Assembly (NCBI GenBank): GCA_030434245.1
Contig: JAUISX010000001.1
Location: forward strand, 310,001-374,000
Source of the DNA: Porphyromonadaceae bacterium W3.11
GTDB taxonomy: Bacteria; Bacteroidota; Bacteroidia; Bacteroidales; Porphyromonadaceae
Direction of reading: 5' to 3'
DNA: 64,000 bases
Below the pieces are notes generated by a model. That model was not told the origin of the DNA, did no database searches, and saw only the letters and a list, made by a program, of their open reading frames with translations. A program made the translations under genes and the position numbers. Positions 7,486-17,296 of this stretch are shown one piece after another (position 1 is the stretch's first letter; every line of letters starts with the position of its first letter).

Positions 7486-9165
7486 ATGGATAAACACTCT
7501 GAGAAACTATGGCATATTCAAATGCACTTACCAGAGGGGAAAGACGGCATAAGAATCGATCCGAAAGATATGCTCTTAAGAGAAAATCCAGTGATTGGTA
7601 CAGGAGAATGGGACGACCCACAATGTCGGAATTTCAAAGAACTCCCAATTGGGACCATCATATTAGTACGAGAAGGGAAGCATGCCATCGCATTATGTAA
7701 GATCATTAGCGAGTCGTTTACAAGCCATGAATTGCAAGAGAAATTCCTAAATATAAACTATAGAAAAGTAAAAATACTTGGGTTTGTTCCTGATGAGGCT
7801 CAACCACGTCCAACTTTATTTTCTCAGGGGACATTGAAGTCATGTGGTCCTCGGACAGAACAATGGGAGTACATTGATAAATTAATATCTATGATGGAAA
7901 ATAATAAAACGATGGAGAGTTATATCCATCTCTTAAAAGAGAAAAAGAATATCATCTTGCAGGGGGCACCTGGAACTGGTAAGACCTATACCACTGCATC
8001 GATTGCTGTTCGGATGTGTAATAAAGACTTTTCAGACTTTGACAACCACGCAAAAGTCATGAAAGAATATGAGCGTTTACAGGATGCTGGACAAATAGCA
8101 TTTTGTACATTTCATCAATCAATGGACTATGAAGATTTTGTTGAGGGTTTGAAGCCAGAAATCATAGGGAATTCAGTAGAATATAATGTAGAAAGTGGAA
8201 TCTTTAAGAACATCTGTGAAAAGGCTCAAACAAAAGAAGATGTAGATATCATTTCTAGTATTGATAAGTATCTAGAATCTATTAAGGGATTTGAAAACAA
8301 GAAAGTCATCCCAACGATTTCCGGCAAATCAGAGATCTATGTTTGGTGGACAGAAGGGAATAATACCATCAGTACTCGTAGTGTAATCTCAAAGAGTGAA
8401 AAGGGAGAGCAGTACACCCCATCACCACTTAATATAGAAAAAATTAAACTACAAGCTATTGGTGAAGGAAAAGAGAATAATTGGCACCGATACGCCAAAG
8501 CATTTATTAATGCTGTGAAGAAAGAATACCATATTGATAATCAAGTATCTGACAAGCCTTACATCCTTATCATCGACGAAATCAATAGAGGTAATGTCTC
8601 CAAAATATTTGGGGAACTTATCACTTTATTAGAAGCAGATAAGCGTAGTGGTGGAGGAGATCATCATATAAGTTTAAAGTTACCATACTCCAAAGATGAT
8701 TTCTCTGTACCCTCTAATCTATACATCATTGGAACAATGAATACAACGGATAGATCCACAGGTACGATAGACTATGCAATACGCCGTCGCTTTGCCTTTA
8801 TTACCTTGGAGTCAAGTGCTGATGTTATTAGAGAGTCGGTTAATGAGGAGGTTCGTGACATAGCACTAGCTTTATTTGAAGAAATCAATGGAAAATCAAG
8901 AAACGATAAGGATTCTTTTATTGCCAAGCATAAGGCTGCGGACTTTGAGCTTGAGGACTTGAAGGTAGGACACAGCTATTTCATGGCTAAGGATATTGAC
9001 ACCCTTAAGATGAAGATGCGTTATGAGGTCGTCCCTTTGCTAAAAGAGTATATCAAGGATGGTATCCTAAGAGGTATGCAAGGCGATGAAGAATATTTTC
9101 AGAAGTGGATGAATGCAGAGTGTCTTCACACAGGAAGAGCACCTATAATAGGCATGAATGAGTAA
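7486..9165 (+). CDS. mcrB: McrB-like AAA+ ATPase/GTPase subunit of type IV restriction
   Basis: 559 residues. The Walker A motif GAPGTGKT is at about 161-168, Walker B ILIIDEINRGN at about 361-371, and the McrB-type NTTDRSTGTIDYAIRRRF segment at about 419-436. The first 130 residues are not the classical E. coli McrB DNA-binding domain. They include a beta-rich stretch (GTIILVREGKHAIALCKI) that may be a PUA/EVE-like reader of modified bases; this is inference. In McrBC systems the ring-forming NTPase translocates on DNA with modified cytosines and activates McrC. The stop overlaps the start of the next gene (TAATG), which indicates coupled translation. Confidence 0.9.
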   Translation: MDKHSEKLWHIQMHLPEGKDGIRIDPKDMLLRENPVIGTGEWDDPQCRNFKELPIGTIILVREGKHAIALCKIISESFTSHELQEKFLNINYRKVKILGFVPDEAQPRPTLFSQGTLKSCGPRTEQWEYIDKLISMMENNKTMESYIHLLKEKKNIILQGAPGTGKTYTTASIAVRMCNKDFSDFDNHAKVMKEYERLQDAGQIAFCTFHQSMDYEDFVEGLKPEIIGNSVEYNVESGIFKNICEKAQTKEDVDIISSIDKYLESIKGFENKKVIPTISGKSEIYVWWTEGNNTISTRSVISKSEKGEQYTPSPLNIEKIKLQAIGEGKENNWHRYAKAFINAVKKEYHIDNQVSDKPYILIIDEINRGNVSKIFGELITLLEADKRSGGGDHHISLKLPYSKDDFSVPSNLYIIGTMNTTDRSTGTIDYAIRRRFAFITLESSADVIRESVNEEVRDIALALFEEINGKSRNDKDSFIAKHKAADFELEDLKVGHSYFMAKDIDTLKMKMRYEVVPLLKEYIKDGILRGMQGDEEYFQKWMNAECLHTGRAPIIGMNE

Positions 9166-10454
9166 TGCTGGAACACGAAAAAATCCCGTATAATTCTTTC
9201 GACTTTCAACATATTTGGAAAGACGGAATGCGTTTGCCTGCTCAGAGTCAAGGCCTAGACAGATGGTTCTTTCAATGGCAGTGGCATAATCCTTTGGATA
9301 TAGAAAGATGCGAGGAGGATGACACTGTAGTCGAAAGTCCATCGGGATATTATGCATCATATGTTATCGGAGCTCAGTGGTTCGATGAAGAAAAGAAAAC
9401 CATGCCCCTTGTAGTCACGACAAAGCATGGGTGTGACAAAGTAGATTTCTTGAATATGTTCAGCACTTGTTTTAATAGCGGCATATCCGCAGAGGAATTC
9501 TCTCGAATTTACGAAGTTGACATGGAACAACCTCGCATTAGGGCACCACAGCTAAATAGTGTGTTGAGTCCTTTGATAATCGTGCATTTTCTGATTGTTG
9601 TCCAAGAGATAATAAAACGTGGGCTTAAGAAAGATTATGTAGAAAGAGAGAATAACCTTAACAAGGTCAAAGGGCGTATTGATATCTCTCGTAACGAACG
9701 TACCAATATCATGCGGAAACGTTATGACAAGGTCTTTTGTAGGTATCAGGAATACTCTGAGAATATTCCTGAAAATCGATTACTAAAAAAGGCGTTGCTT
9801 TTTTCCCGTCAAATTCTACACCATTCAGCGATAAGTAAAAGCCTCATCCCTTTACGGCATACTGTCAATCAGCTTTTATCCTCTTTTTATGGAGTTGATG
9901 ACCGAATAGAAGTATGGGAAGTTAAAAGCATAAAACATCATAAGATCTTTAAGGAGTACGATGAGGCGATAAGACTTGCACAAATGATACTTCGACGATA
10001 CGATTATAATATCACAAATATCAATTCTCCAGCAGAAGAGTATTGCCCTGTTTTTTGGGTGGACATGTCATTACTTTATGAGCATTATGTTTTTGGCTTA
10101 CTGAAAGAGGCTTATGGAGATAAGATAAAATACCAATCACGGGGCTATACGGGGTATCCTGACTTTATTTGTTATGAGCCAAAAATCATAATGGATACTA
10201 AGTATATCCCTCGCTTTGAGAGAGGAAAGATCGATGTAGATATTGCAAGGCAACTAAGTGCTTATGCACGCGATCGTCTTTTATTCAAAGAGCCCCCAAC
10301 TGAAAACATCCCTTGCCTTATCATTTATCCGAAAGAAGGAGAGCCACAAAATCCATTCAAGGACACACCTCTTACTAAGCTGATAGAGAACGAAGACAAA
10401 CATTTGTGGAATTTTCATCGTATAGCAGTACCATTACCAACACTTGCCATATGA
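9165..10454 (+). CDS. mcrC: McrC-like endonuclease subunit
   Basis: 429 residues. The C-terminal half holds a PD-(D/E)XK core: YPDFICYEPKIIMDTKY at about 331-347, giving the Pro-Asp and Asp-x-Lys pair, followed by a helix with RQLSAYARD (Q-x-x-x-Y). The N-terminal half is the long linker that contacts the McrB ring in known McrC proteins. It starts at the last base of the mcrB stop. The pair is intact and has its own promoter, so it is probably active against DNA carrying modified bases. The position next to a prophage end is typical of a defence locus. Confidence 0.88.
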   Translation: MLEHEKIPYNSFDFQHIWKDGMRLPAQSQGLDRWFFQWQWHNPLDIERCEEDDTVVESPSGYYASYVIGAQWFDEEKKTMPLVVTTKHGCDKVDFLNMFSTCFNSGISAEEFSRIYEVDMEQPRIRAPQLNSVLSPLIIVHFLIVVQEIIKRGLKKDYVERENNLNKVKGRIDISRNERTNIMRKRYDKVFCRYQEYSENIPENRLLKKALLFSRQILHHSAISKSLIPLRHTVNQLLSSFYGVDDRIEVWEVKSIKHHKIFKEYDEAIRLAQMILRRYDYNITNINSPAEEYCPVFWVDMSLLYEHYVFGLLKEAYGDKIKYQSRGYTGYPDFICYEPKIIMDTKYIPRFERGKIDVDIARQLSAYARDRLLFKEPPTENIPCLIIYPKEGEPQNPFKDTPLTKLIENEDKHLWNFHRIAVPLPTLAI

Positions 10455-11288
10455 TCGACAGAAAAGTCCGACTTCTATATCAGATGTAAGAGCATAGAGG
10501 TAACCTAGTAGTAAGCTAAAAAGCTTTCGAATCAATCCTTTCTTTCAAATTACTGAACGGGACTCTCAAAAGTTCACTATTATTATAACCCTTCCCTAAA
10601 TTGCGTATTGCCGGAAGCAGTATAGGCGTCCATCTTTGTTCCGATGATTTTTCACGGATTGAAGATGGACACTTATATTTTGTTTGAATGCGAGTAATTC
10701 CTTTTCATATGTATTTGTAATATAAGTCAGAGTCAAAAAATTGGAAGGTGACTGAGAGCAATGCATTCTGATAGACGTTCCCTATTAGAGGAAGATAAAT
10801 CTGTAATCCTCAATAAGATGAGTAATACGTTGATCCTAATATACTTAAAGCGTGGTTGCTTGTGACGTCCGTAGGCACTTAGAGTAATGGGATGCATCAC
10901 CATAGGTTATTATCAGTCTTGAAGAATTATCTATTTGTTTGGGTTGTCAACTGATTTTAAGCTAATACTTTCAAAAAGGGCTAATCTTCTCATCATTAAA
11001 TAAGTTGACTTTCAAACAAATACCTTGTTTCCAAACTCTACTTTATAATCATCTCGTGAGGCCTTGCATCCCTTATAATTGGTATTTACGACTAAGAATT
11101 TACCTAGTGATGGGTATTGTGGTTGCTTCTGCATTGTACGAACTTTGCAATGCTTACGAAATGAGTATAAACCCCCGTTGGGAGATAGCTTTTTTATGAA
11201 GATGATGGATATATAAAGTAAGCAAGAAATAAATTCAACTTAACATCAAGCAAATCCCAGACGGCGTATTTATTATAATGAAATTGAA
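10455..11288. other. Long intergenic region
   Basis: About 830 bp with no convincing gene; a 64-codon frame at 11005-11199 has no ribosome site and atypical composition. The one clear element is a nested inverted repeat at 10628-10670 with arms GTCCATCTT/AAGATGGAC and inner TCCG/CGGA, probably the mcrBC terminator or a small structured RNA. The leader and promoter of the following TonB operon must lie in the right half, but no clean TAnnTTTG box is visible. Confidence 0.4.
10628..10670 (+). terminator. Nested hairpin downstream of mcrC
   Basis: GTCCATCTT (10628-10636) pairs with AAGATGGAC (10662-10670), with an inner TCCG/CGGA stem. A T-rich but interrupted tract follows (ACTTATATTTTG), so termination is plausible but not certain. 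Confidence 0.45.
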
Positions 11289-14105
11289 ATGAGAGAGAAG
11301 TCTTTGTGGTACACAAAACATCTTCTTATACTTATCCTATACTCTTTACTCATGATCGGGAATGTGGTGGCACAAAATAGTGTAAACACATTGAAGTTTA
11401 GAGTTATGGATAGTGATAAAGCTCCTCTACAAGGGGCACTAGTGGAGTTACAGTCGAAAGATAAAAAGAAAATGGGTGTGACTGATGCGTCAGGCCTCTG
11501 TGTGCTGTCTGGTGTCCCACTGGGTAGTTATCAGCTAACAATAAGGTTTGTAGGATTAGAAACACATCATGAAAAGCTAACCCTACCTATAAAAGGGGAG
11601 AAGTTAGTGCTACTACATTATAAAAAAGATGTGCTTGAGGAGGTGGTTGTTACAGCCAAATCAAGCAAAGGGCTCGCCAGTGGATCTGTGATAGGCAAAG
11701 ATGCGATGCAGCATATTCAACCAACTAGCTTTGCTGATCTTCTGGAGTTACTGCCAGGAGGATTGACGTCCACGCCGTCATTAACGACACCTAACCAGAT
11801 TCGACTACGAGAAGCAAATATCCCAATTACAGGTTCTTTCAATATGCTTCCGCGAGTTTCTTCTAGAAATTATACCACAGATTCTCAGGGAGTAGCCTTC
11901 ATAATGGATGGAATACCCATACAAAATGAAGCTGGGATGCAAAAGATTTCAGGGGCATGGGATCTTAAGGAGACTTCGAGGATTTTTCTTAATAGAGGGG
12001 TCGATATGAGAGGGATTTCTACTGATGATATTGAAAGCGTCGAGATCATTCGAGGGATTCCTTCAGTGGAATACTCTAACCTTACTAGCGGGTTGGTTAA
12101 GATCAAACGCAAACAAGGACTTGATAGGCTGGAGGGGCGATTCAAAGCTGATATGGGGAGTCAACTCTTCTATATAGGTAAGGGCGTCAACCTGGCAGAG
12201 AAAGATTTTGACATATCTGGGTCTATGAGTTATCTTTCAGCTTATGCCGACCCTCGTGATGTACAGAATAGCTACAAGAGAGTGATAGCTTCCTTAAGAG
12301 GAAGCAAGATATTCAGATGGAAGTCATCTAATCAGCTACAATATCACTTCAATCTCGATTATACAGGTTCTTTCGATAATGATAAGCAGGACCCCGACCT
12401 CCATAAAGGGAAAGAGGATGCATACAATGCATCGTATAATCAGTTCGCTATTAGTCAATCACTACAATATAGGAATAGCCAAAATCGCTGGCTCTCTGAG
12501 GTATTAGCAGATTTTTCCTTTTCTCATACAGATGAGCGGACTAAAATCGTGAAGTTTGTTCAGCATCCACATTCTACCCCTTACACTGATGCAAAAGAGG
12601 AGGGAGAGCATGAGGGGAAATATTATCCGTATAGTTATACGGGGCGTCATATCGTAGAGGGAAAGCCAACCTATCTCTATGCTAGGCTAAAGGGGGTCTC
12701 GCTATTTCAGATAGGTAAGAGTTATCATCATCTGATATGGGGAGGCAACTGGAATTACAGCAAAAATTATGGGAAGGGTGCTATATATGATATAGACCAT
12801 CCTGTTTTTTCCAATGCCCCTACTCGTCCACGTCCATTTGATGATATTCCGGCGAATAATAGGCTTTCACTCTTTTTAGAGGACAAGAGTGATCTGGCTA
12901 TCGGCGATGATATGCTGACACTCTCCATCGGTTTGGCAGCTAACTCACTCCTAGGATTAGAGAAATCGTATGCTATGTGTGGAAAATGGTATTGGGACTT
13001 CAGAGCTAATGCCAAGTATTCTAGGATCATAGCAAACATAAAGGACCAGCCACTTCGTGCAGAGCTCATAGCTGGGATAGGTACCCTAAGTATGTTTCCT
13101 ACCATGACACAACTGTACCCTGATAAGATTTACTACGATAATGTACAGCTCAACTACTTTCACAATAGGCCTGAATTTCGACTGGTAAATATCCGCACCT
13201 ATATTTTCAACCCCATAAATTACCAATTAAAGCCAGCTTCAAACCTTAAAAGAGAGGTTCGACTCGACCTAGACTGGGGCTACTTTGGTGGTTCGGTCAC
13301 TTACTTCAATGAGACCATGAGTAATGGCTTTCGTCCGATGGATGAGTTATTGGTCATTGATTACAAAAAATATGACGCCTCACATCTGCCACATGGTGAA
13401 CTGACATCAAAACCAGATATTAACACCCTGCCCTACTCTACTCAAAAACGGCATTTGCTATTAGAGCGTACAGATAATGGAAGTGAAACCAGAAAAGAAG
13501 GTGTAGAGTGGACTTTTCATACTCCGCGATTCCCTAGCATCTACACTAGGTTTACCTTTAGTGGAGCGTGGTTTAAGACGACTTATAAGAATAGCCTTCC
13601 TCAATACGAGAAACCCAATGTGATTATTAGTGACAAGGAGATTCCTTTCATCGGGATTTATCAAGATACAGAAGGGCTCATCTCGGAGACACTTAATACA
13701 GATCTTCGGGCTGATACATATATCCCTCACCTTGGACTAGGGGTGTCATTATCATTTCAGAGCAATTGGTTCTCCTCAGCTCAGAGGTTACCCATTTCTG
13801 CTTATCCAACTAGGTATATTGACCTTGATGGCAAGGAGTGGAACTACGAGGTCTCCGATAACATGCCAGCTGAGCTCAAGTGGCTGAAACGGAATATAAC
13901 GGACAGTATGTTTGAAAAGTATGTGGTTCCTTTCATGATGACGACTAACTTAAAAGCAACAAAGTACTTATTAAATGATAAGCTCCGCATCGCTCTCTTT
14001 GTGAATAAAATATTTGACTACACCCCAGACTTTGAGAGAAATGGACACACCATTAGGCGTAATCAATATCCATACTTTGGAATGGAACTAAACATAAACT
14101 TATGA
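11289..14105 (+). CDS. TonB-dependent outer-membrane receptor
   Basis: 938 residues. A signal peptide (MREKSLWYTKHLLILILYSL...VVAQ) is followed by a carboxypeptidase-like regulatory domain (about 33-105), a plug domain with GKDAM...FADLLELLPGG and a segment SVEIIRGIPSVEYSNLTSGLVKIKRK typical of the plug end, then a 22-strand-type barrel ending in aromatic residues (YFGMELNINL). It imports an unknown ligand across the outer membrane using TonB energy. It is first of an eight-gene rightward set and overlaps the next gene by ATGA. The ligand is not indicated by sequence; co-location with two surface-type lipoproteins and an ABC pair suggests a dedicated uptake or assembly role. Confidence 0.92.
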   Translation: MREKSLWYTKHLLILILYSLLMIGNVVAQNSVNTLKFRVMDSDKAPLQGALVELQSKDKKKMGVTDASGLCVLSGVPLGSYQLTIRFVGLETHHEKLTLPIKGEKLVLLHYKKDVLEEVVVTAKSSKGLASGSVIGKDAMQHIQPTSFADLLELLPGGLTSTPSLTTPNQIRLREANIPITGSFNMLPRVSSRNYTTDSQGVAFIMDGIPIQNEAGMQKISGAWDLKETSRIFLNRGVDMRGISTDDIESVEIIRGIPSVEYSNLTSGLVKIKRKQGLDRLEGRFKADMGSQLFYIGKGVNLAEKDFDISGSMSYLSAYADPRDVQNSYKRVIASLRGSKIFRWKSSNQLQYHFNLDYTGSFDNDKQDPDLHKGKEDAYNASYNQFAISQSLQYRNSQNRWLSEVLADFSFSHTDERTKIVKFVQHPHSTPYTDAKEEGEHEGKYYPYSYTGRHIVEGKPTYLYARLKGVSLFQIGKSYHHLIWGGNWNYSKNYGKGAIYDIDHPVFSNAPTRPRPFDDIPANNRLSLFLEDKSDLAIGDDMLTLSIGLAANSLLGLEKSYAMCGKWYWDFRANAKYSRIIANIKDQPLRAELIAGIGTLSMFPTMTQLYPDKIYYDNVQLNYFHNRPEFRLVNIRTYIFNPINYQLKPASNLKREVRLDLDWGYFGGSVTYFNETMSNGFRPMDELLVIDYKKYDASHLPHGELTSKPDINTLPYSTQKRHLLLERTDNGSETRKEGVEWTFHTPRFPSIYTRFTFSGAWFKTTYKNSLPQYEKPNVIISDKEIPFIGIYQDTEGLISETLNTDLRADTYIPHLGLGVSLSFQSNWFSSAQRLPISAYPTRYIDLDGKEWNYEVSDNMPAELKWLKRNITDSMFEKYVVPFMMTTNLKATKYLLNDKLRIALFVNKIFDYTPDFERNGHTIRRNQYPYFGMELNINL

Positions 14106-14497
14106 GTATGATAAAGAGATTGGCTATTGTAAATATCTTCTTAATCACGCTTATGATGATGAGCTGTGACTCTTTGATAGAGCCAGATAAGATATTGATG
14201 GATGCTCAGATTGAATTACACCTCCCAGAAGGAGTAGAGGTGGAGCAGGTCAATTTTGTTCTGGACCTACACAACGTGAATACTAATGAGGATATCCACA
14301 AGGGTTCTATAGACGATCTTACTATACAACTGCCCCTAATGCGGGGGTTATATATCGTTCATGTTGATGGAGTAGCTTTAATTAAGAAAGGAGATAATCA
14401 AGAGAGACTTCGTCTAAGAGGATATCTAGAAAATCATCTAATCCTTGAGCCCTCCGAACCAGTTATTGTACCCCTGTACCCGATGAATAATTTATGA
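14102..14497 (+). CDS. Small lipoprotein of the TonB operon
   Basis: 131 residues. The N-terminal hydrophobic signal ends in the lipobox M-M-S-C, so it is lipid anchored at about Cys21. The remainder is predicted beta-rich (QIELHLPEGVEVEQVNFVL...), resembling the start of the DUF4876 lipoproteins further down, which also begin with a PEG/PLG beta segment. It may be a short relative of them. Start and stop overlap both neighbours by ATGA, so it is translated with the receptor and the barrel protein. Confidence 0.75.
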   Translation: MSMIKRLAIVNIFLITLMMMSCDSLIEPDKILMDAQIELHLPEGVEVEQVNFVLDLHNVNTNEDIHKGSIDDLTIQLPLMRGLYIVHVDGVALIKKGDNQERLRLRGYLENHLILEPSEPVIVPLYPMNNL

Positions 14498-16026
14498 AGC
14501 GAATCGTCATTATAACAATATCCCTATGGATATCCATTTTTACAGTGAGAGCCATAGAGCTAGCAGAGGATACTATTCCCGTAGCCTTACGACTACAGGA
14601 GAGGTATAATTTATATCACCTCTTTGTTAAAACCTATACCGAAAACCCTTCTCTAAAGCATTACAGTGTGGATACAGACCTAACGACATTTGGCGTGTCC
14701 TACGATTGGAGACATGAGTCAAAGGCATTAGAGCCCAGCAAAGGAGATGGCTACAAAGGATTTACGATCGGAGCAGATGCCTACAAGAGACTGAGTCATA
14801 AAAAGGTGGTTTGGGGATATGCCACCTACGATAAGGACATCGTAAAAAATGTAAGATGGAATAGTACTGCTCACGTTGATAAGCTTTATCCGTATATCAT
14901 TGGAAACGACAACGTCGGTGATATGAAGTGCGAACGGTATGCCTTTCTTGGTGGCTACGCTCAGCAATATGCGTGGGGAAGCTGGGGCTTAGAGATGGAG
15001 TATTTAGCTGGTCATCAATTCAGGACCATCGACCCAAGGCCTCGTATTGTCACGTCCGACTTAATGATAAATACAGGAGCATCGCTCAACCTGACTGAGA
15101 GGTACTTACTGGGTATTAAGTTTGGGATCGAGAGTTACAAGCAGAGGGCGGGATTTACATTCTATGATGAACTAGGAGCTGATCCTCAATACATTCTGTC
15201 TGGGCTTGGAAATATCTTCGAGCGGTTTAATGAAAGTAAGCTCCAAATGGATTACCGTAGTAAGAAGCTCTTAATGGGCATCAACCTACTTCCCAGAGCT
15301 AAGAATGGATTGTATCTAGATCTAGAGGCTGAGATGTCTGGACTAGAAAGGATCCTAACCAGTGCCAATAATGTACCGATCAATAGCTATAAAGAAGCTA
15401 AAGGAGTGCTTCATACGGGATACTGGAGTACCATTTCTGAACAGCAGCGATGGGGGATCAATATTGATGGGAGCTATCAACGTCGCAAGGGTAAAAGTCA
15501 TATTATAGGTGATCCTAAAGGGGGGAGTTACCCGATTGAGGCTCGGCTACCAATGTTCGGCATGGAGATCGTCACCTCATCTGTAACGGGTTACTACGAA
15601 CAGCAGTTAGAGTCTTGGTGGTGGCATTGTAGTCCTAAGATTAGCTATCAAAAGAGCTCAATAGCGATTGCTTACCCTCAAAAGCAACTGGATGACCATA
15701 ACTTGGACTATTCTATTAGTGGTGGTTGGGGAATCAAGTGGCATAAGAACATGGCCGACATCAACTTGTCCTTTGGATATATACAGCATATAAATAGCTC
15801 TCTAGTGTTACCCAAACTTCTGATACGTCAGTCATTATTGGAGCACATTGAAGAGAGCTATAGCCAGTTATCTCATGATAGGGTCTATTGCACAATTTCT
15901 CCAAAGATATTTTTTCAGGTTTCCAAGAATATGGGGTTGGAATTAAATATGGCATATCGTATGGTGCATTTAGCACCTCAAAATATAGCCCACCAATTAG
16001 CAGGTGGTGTGACGTTAGTTTTTTAA
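14494..16026 (+). CDS. Outer-membrane beta-barrel protein, DUF6850-like
   Basis: 510 residues with signal peptide MKRIVIITISLWISIFTVRA. The mature part alternates aromatic and polar residues in strands and ends AHQLAGGVTLVF, a typical barrel C terminus ending in Phe. The gene content around it (TonB receptor, DUF4876 lipoproteins) matches the context in which I recall the DUF6850 barrel family; that assignment is from memory and unverified. No function is known to me. It overlaps the preceding lipoprotein gene by ATGA. Confidence 0.75.
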   Translation: MKRIVIITISLWISIFTVRAIELAEDTIPVALRLQERYNLYHLFVKTYTENPSLKHYSVDTDLTTFGVSYDWRHESKALEPSKGDGYKGFTIGADAYKRLSHKKVVWGYATYDKDIVKNVRWNSTAHVDKLYPYIIGNDNVGDMKCERYAFLGGYAQQYAWGSWGLEMEYLAGHQFRTIDPRPRIVTSDLMINTGASLNLTERYLLGIKFGIESYKQRAGFTFYDELGADPQYILSGLGNIFERFNESKLQMDYRSKKLLMGINLLPRAKNGLYLDLEAEMSGLERILTSANNVPINSYKEAKGVLHTGYWSTISEQQRWGINIDGSYQRRKGKSHIIGDPKGGSYPIEARLPMFGMEIVTSSVTGYYEQQLESWWWHCSPKISYQKSSIAIAYPQKQLDDHNLDYSISGGWGIKWHKNMADINLSFGYIQHINSSLVLPKLLIRQSLLEHIEESYSQLSHDRVYCTISPKIFFQVSKNMGLELNMAYRMVHLAPQNIAHQLAGGVTLVF

Positions 16027-16057
16027 GAATAGATAAACTTTTAATAAATAAATTTTC

Positions 16058-17287
16058 ATGAATAGATTTAAACCGATAACAGTCCTTCTAATGCTCCTAA
16101 TGCTATGGGCTTGTGATACGAATAATACTGATAAACCCAGTGTAAAAACGCCACTACAAGTGGAAGTCAAAGCTCCTCTGGGTATGGAAGGAGAACTAAA
16201 AGAGCTGAAAGGAATCATCACAGGATCTGATGGTCAAGAGGTAGAACTTAATTGGAAACATGGCGTAGCCGTATGTGAGCTACCAGAGGGAAACTATACT
16301 ATAGAACTCACAGCTCAGTTTAGGTTTACAGACCATCACCAAATGGTTAGGGACGAAGCCTTGCATTTAGTTGATAACATTGCGTTAGAAGGTAAGGAAA
16401 AAGTAATAAAGGTTCTGCAGTTCTCTTCATTTCAGACGAGTGGCACATTTCTCATAGAAGAGATATTTTTCGCTGGAACAACCACAAAAGAGGGAAATCA
16501 ATATGATGATGATAAGTATATTATCATCACCAATAATTCAGAGCAGACACTTTATGCTGATGGGTTAACGCTCTTAGTTTCACACTTTACGGCTGATGAA
16601 AAGAAGCATAACTTACAACCAGACGTTTTACCCGACAAGTTCCCAGTAAAGGTAGCGTACCAAATTAAGGGGAAGGGTACAGATTATCCAGTTAAAGCTG
16701 GTGAATCCATGATCTTATGTCAGTCTGCTATTGATCATACAGAGTTCAATCCCCAATCATTTTCGCTACTCGATGCAGACTTTGAATGGTTATCAGAGCA
16801 AGCGGCAACAGTTGGAGAATTCCCTAATAACCCTGCAACACCCAATATGACTTTGGTTTACTCAAATGACGGTAATGGGGTGTGGTCTATGGGTAATAAT
16901 GGTAATGAGACTTATGCTATCGCACGACTATCTGATGAATTTATATCCCATATTGGAGACTATAAATATGATTACGTGGAGGATATAATTGTTGACGGGG
17001 TTAACTATGGCTCATTCCCTGGAGAGACAGCTGTGGCGATACCGAATGAGTTAATCTTAGATGCCGTTAATCTTTGCCCTAAAAATAATTGGCAATGGCT
17101 ACCTATCAGTTCATCACAAGACAATGGATATGCCTTTGTAGCTGAAGAATCTCACTCATCCAAACGTTATATGCAATCGGTCGTTCGTAAATCAGAAATG
17201 AAAGGAAACAAAAAGGTATTGATTGATACTAATAATTCCAGTGAAGACTTCGAGATATCTAACCCAGCAACTTTATTAAACAACTAA
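16058..17287 (+). CDS. DUF4876-like lipoprotein 1
   Basis: 409 residues. The signal ends in the lipobox L-W-A-C (about Cys19). An N-terminal Ig-like part (about 28-125) precedes a larger domain starting TFLIEEIFFAGTTTKEGNQYDDDKYIIITNNSEQT, close to lamin-tail-like or Ig-fold surface domains and typical of DUF4876. The C terminus has KVLIDTNNSSEDFEI, shared with the next gene. The two are tandem paralogues. Such lipoproteins next to a TonB receptor may be surface exposed and capture the ligand; this is inferred from context. Confidence 0.8.
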   Translation: MNRFKPITVLLMLLMLWACDTNNTDKPSVKTPLQVEVKAPLGMEGELKELKGIITGSDGQEVELNWKHGVAVCELPEGNYTIELTAQFRFTDHHQMVRDEALHLVDNIALEGKEKVIKVLQFSSFQTSGTFLIEEIFFAGTTTKEGNQYDDDKYIIITNNSEQTLYADGLTLLVSHFTADEKKHNLQPDVLPDKFPVKVAYQIKGKGTDYPVKAGESMILCQSAIDHTEFNPQSFSLLDADFEWLSEQAATVGEFPNNPATPNMTLVYSNDGNGVWSMGNNGNETYAIARLSDEFISHIGDYKYDYVEDIIVDGVNYGSFPGETAVAIPNELILDAVNLCPKNNWQWLPISSSQDNGYAFVAEESHSSKRYMQSVVRKSEMKGNKKVLIDTNNSSEDFEISNPATLLNN

Positions 17288-17296
17288 TATAAATAT

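Noticed and set aside
11005-11199. 64-codon frame before the TonB receptor
   Set aside because: No ribosome site, no family resemblance, and composition unlike coding sequence of the window.
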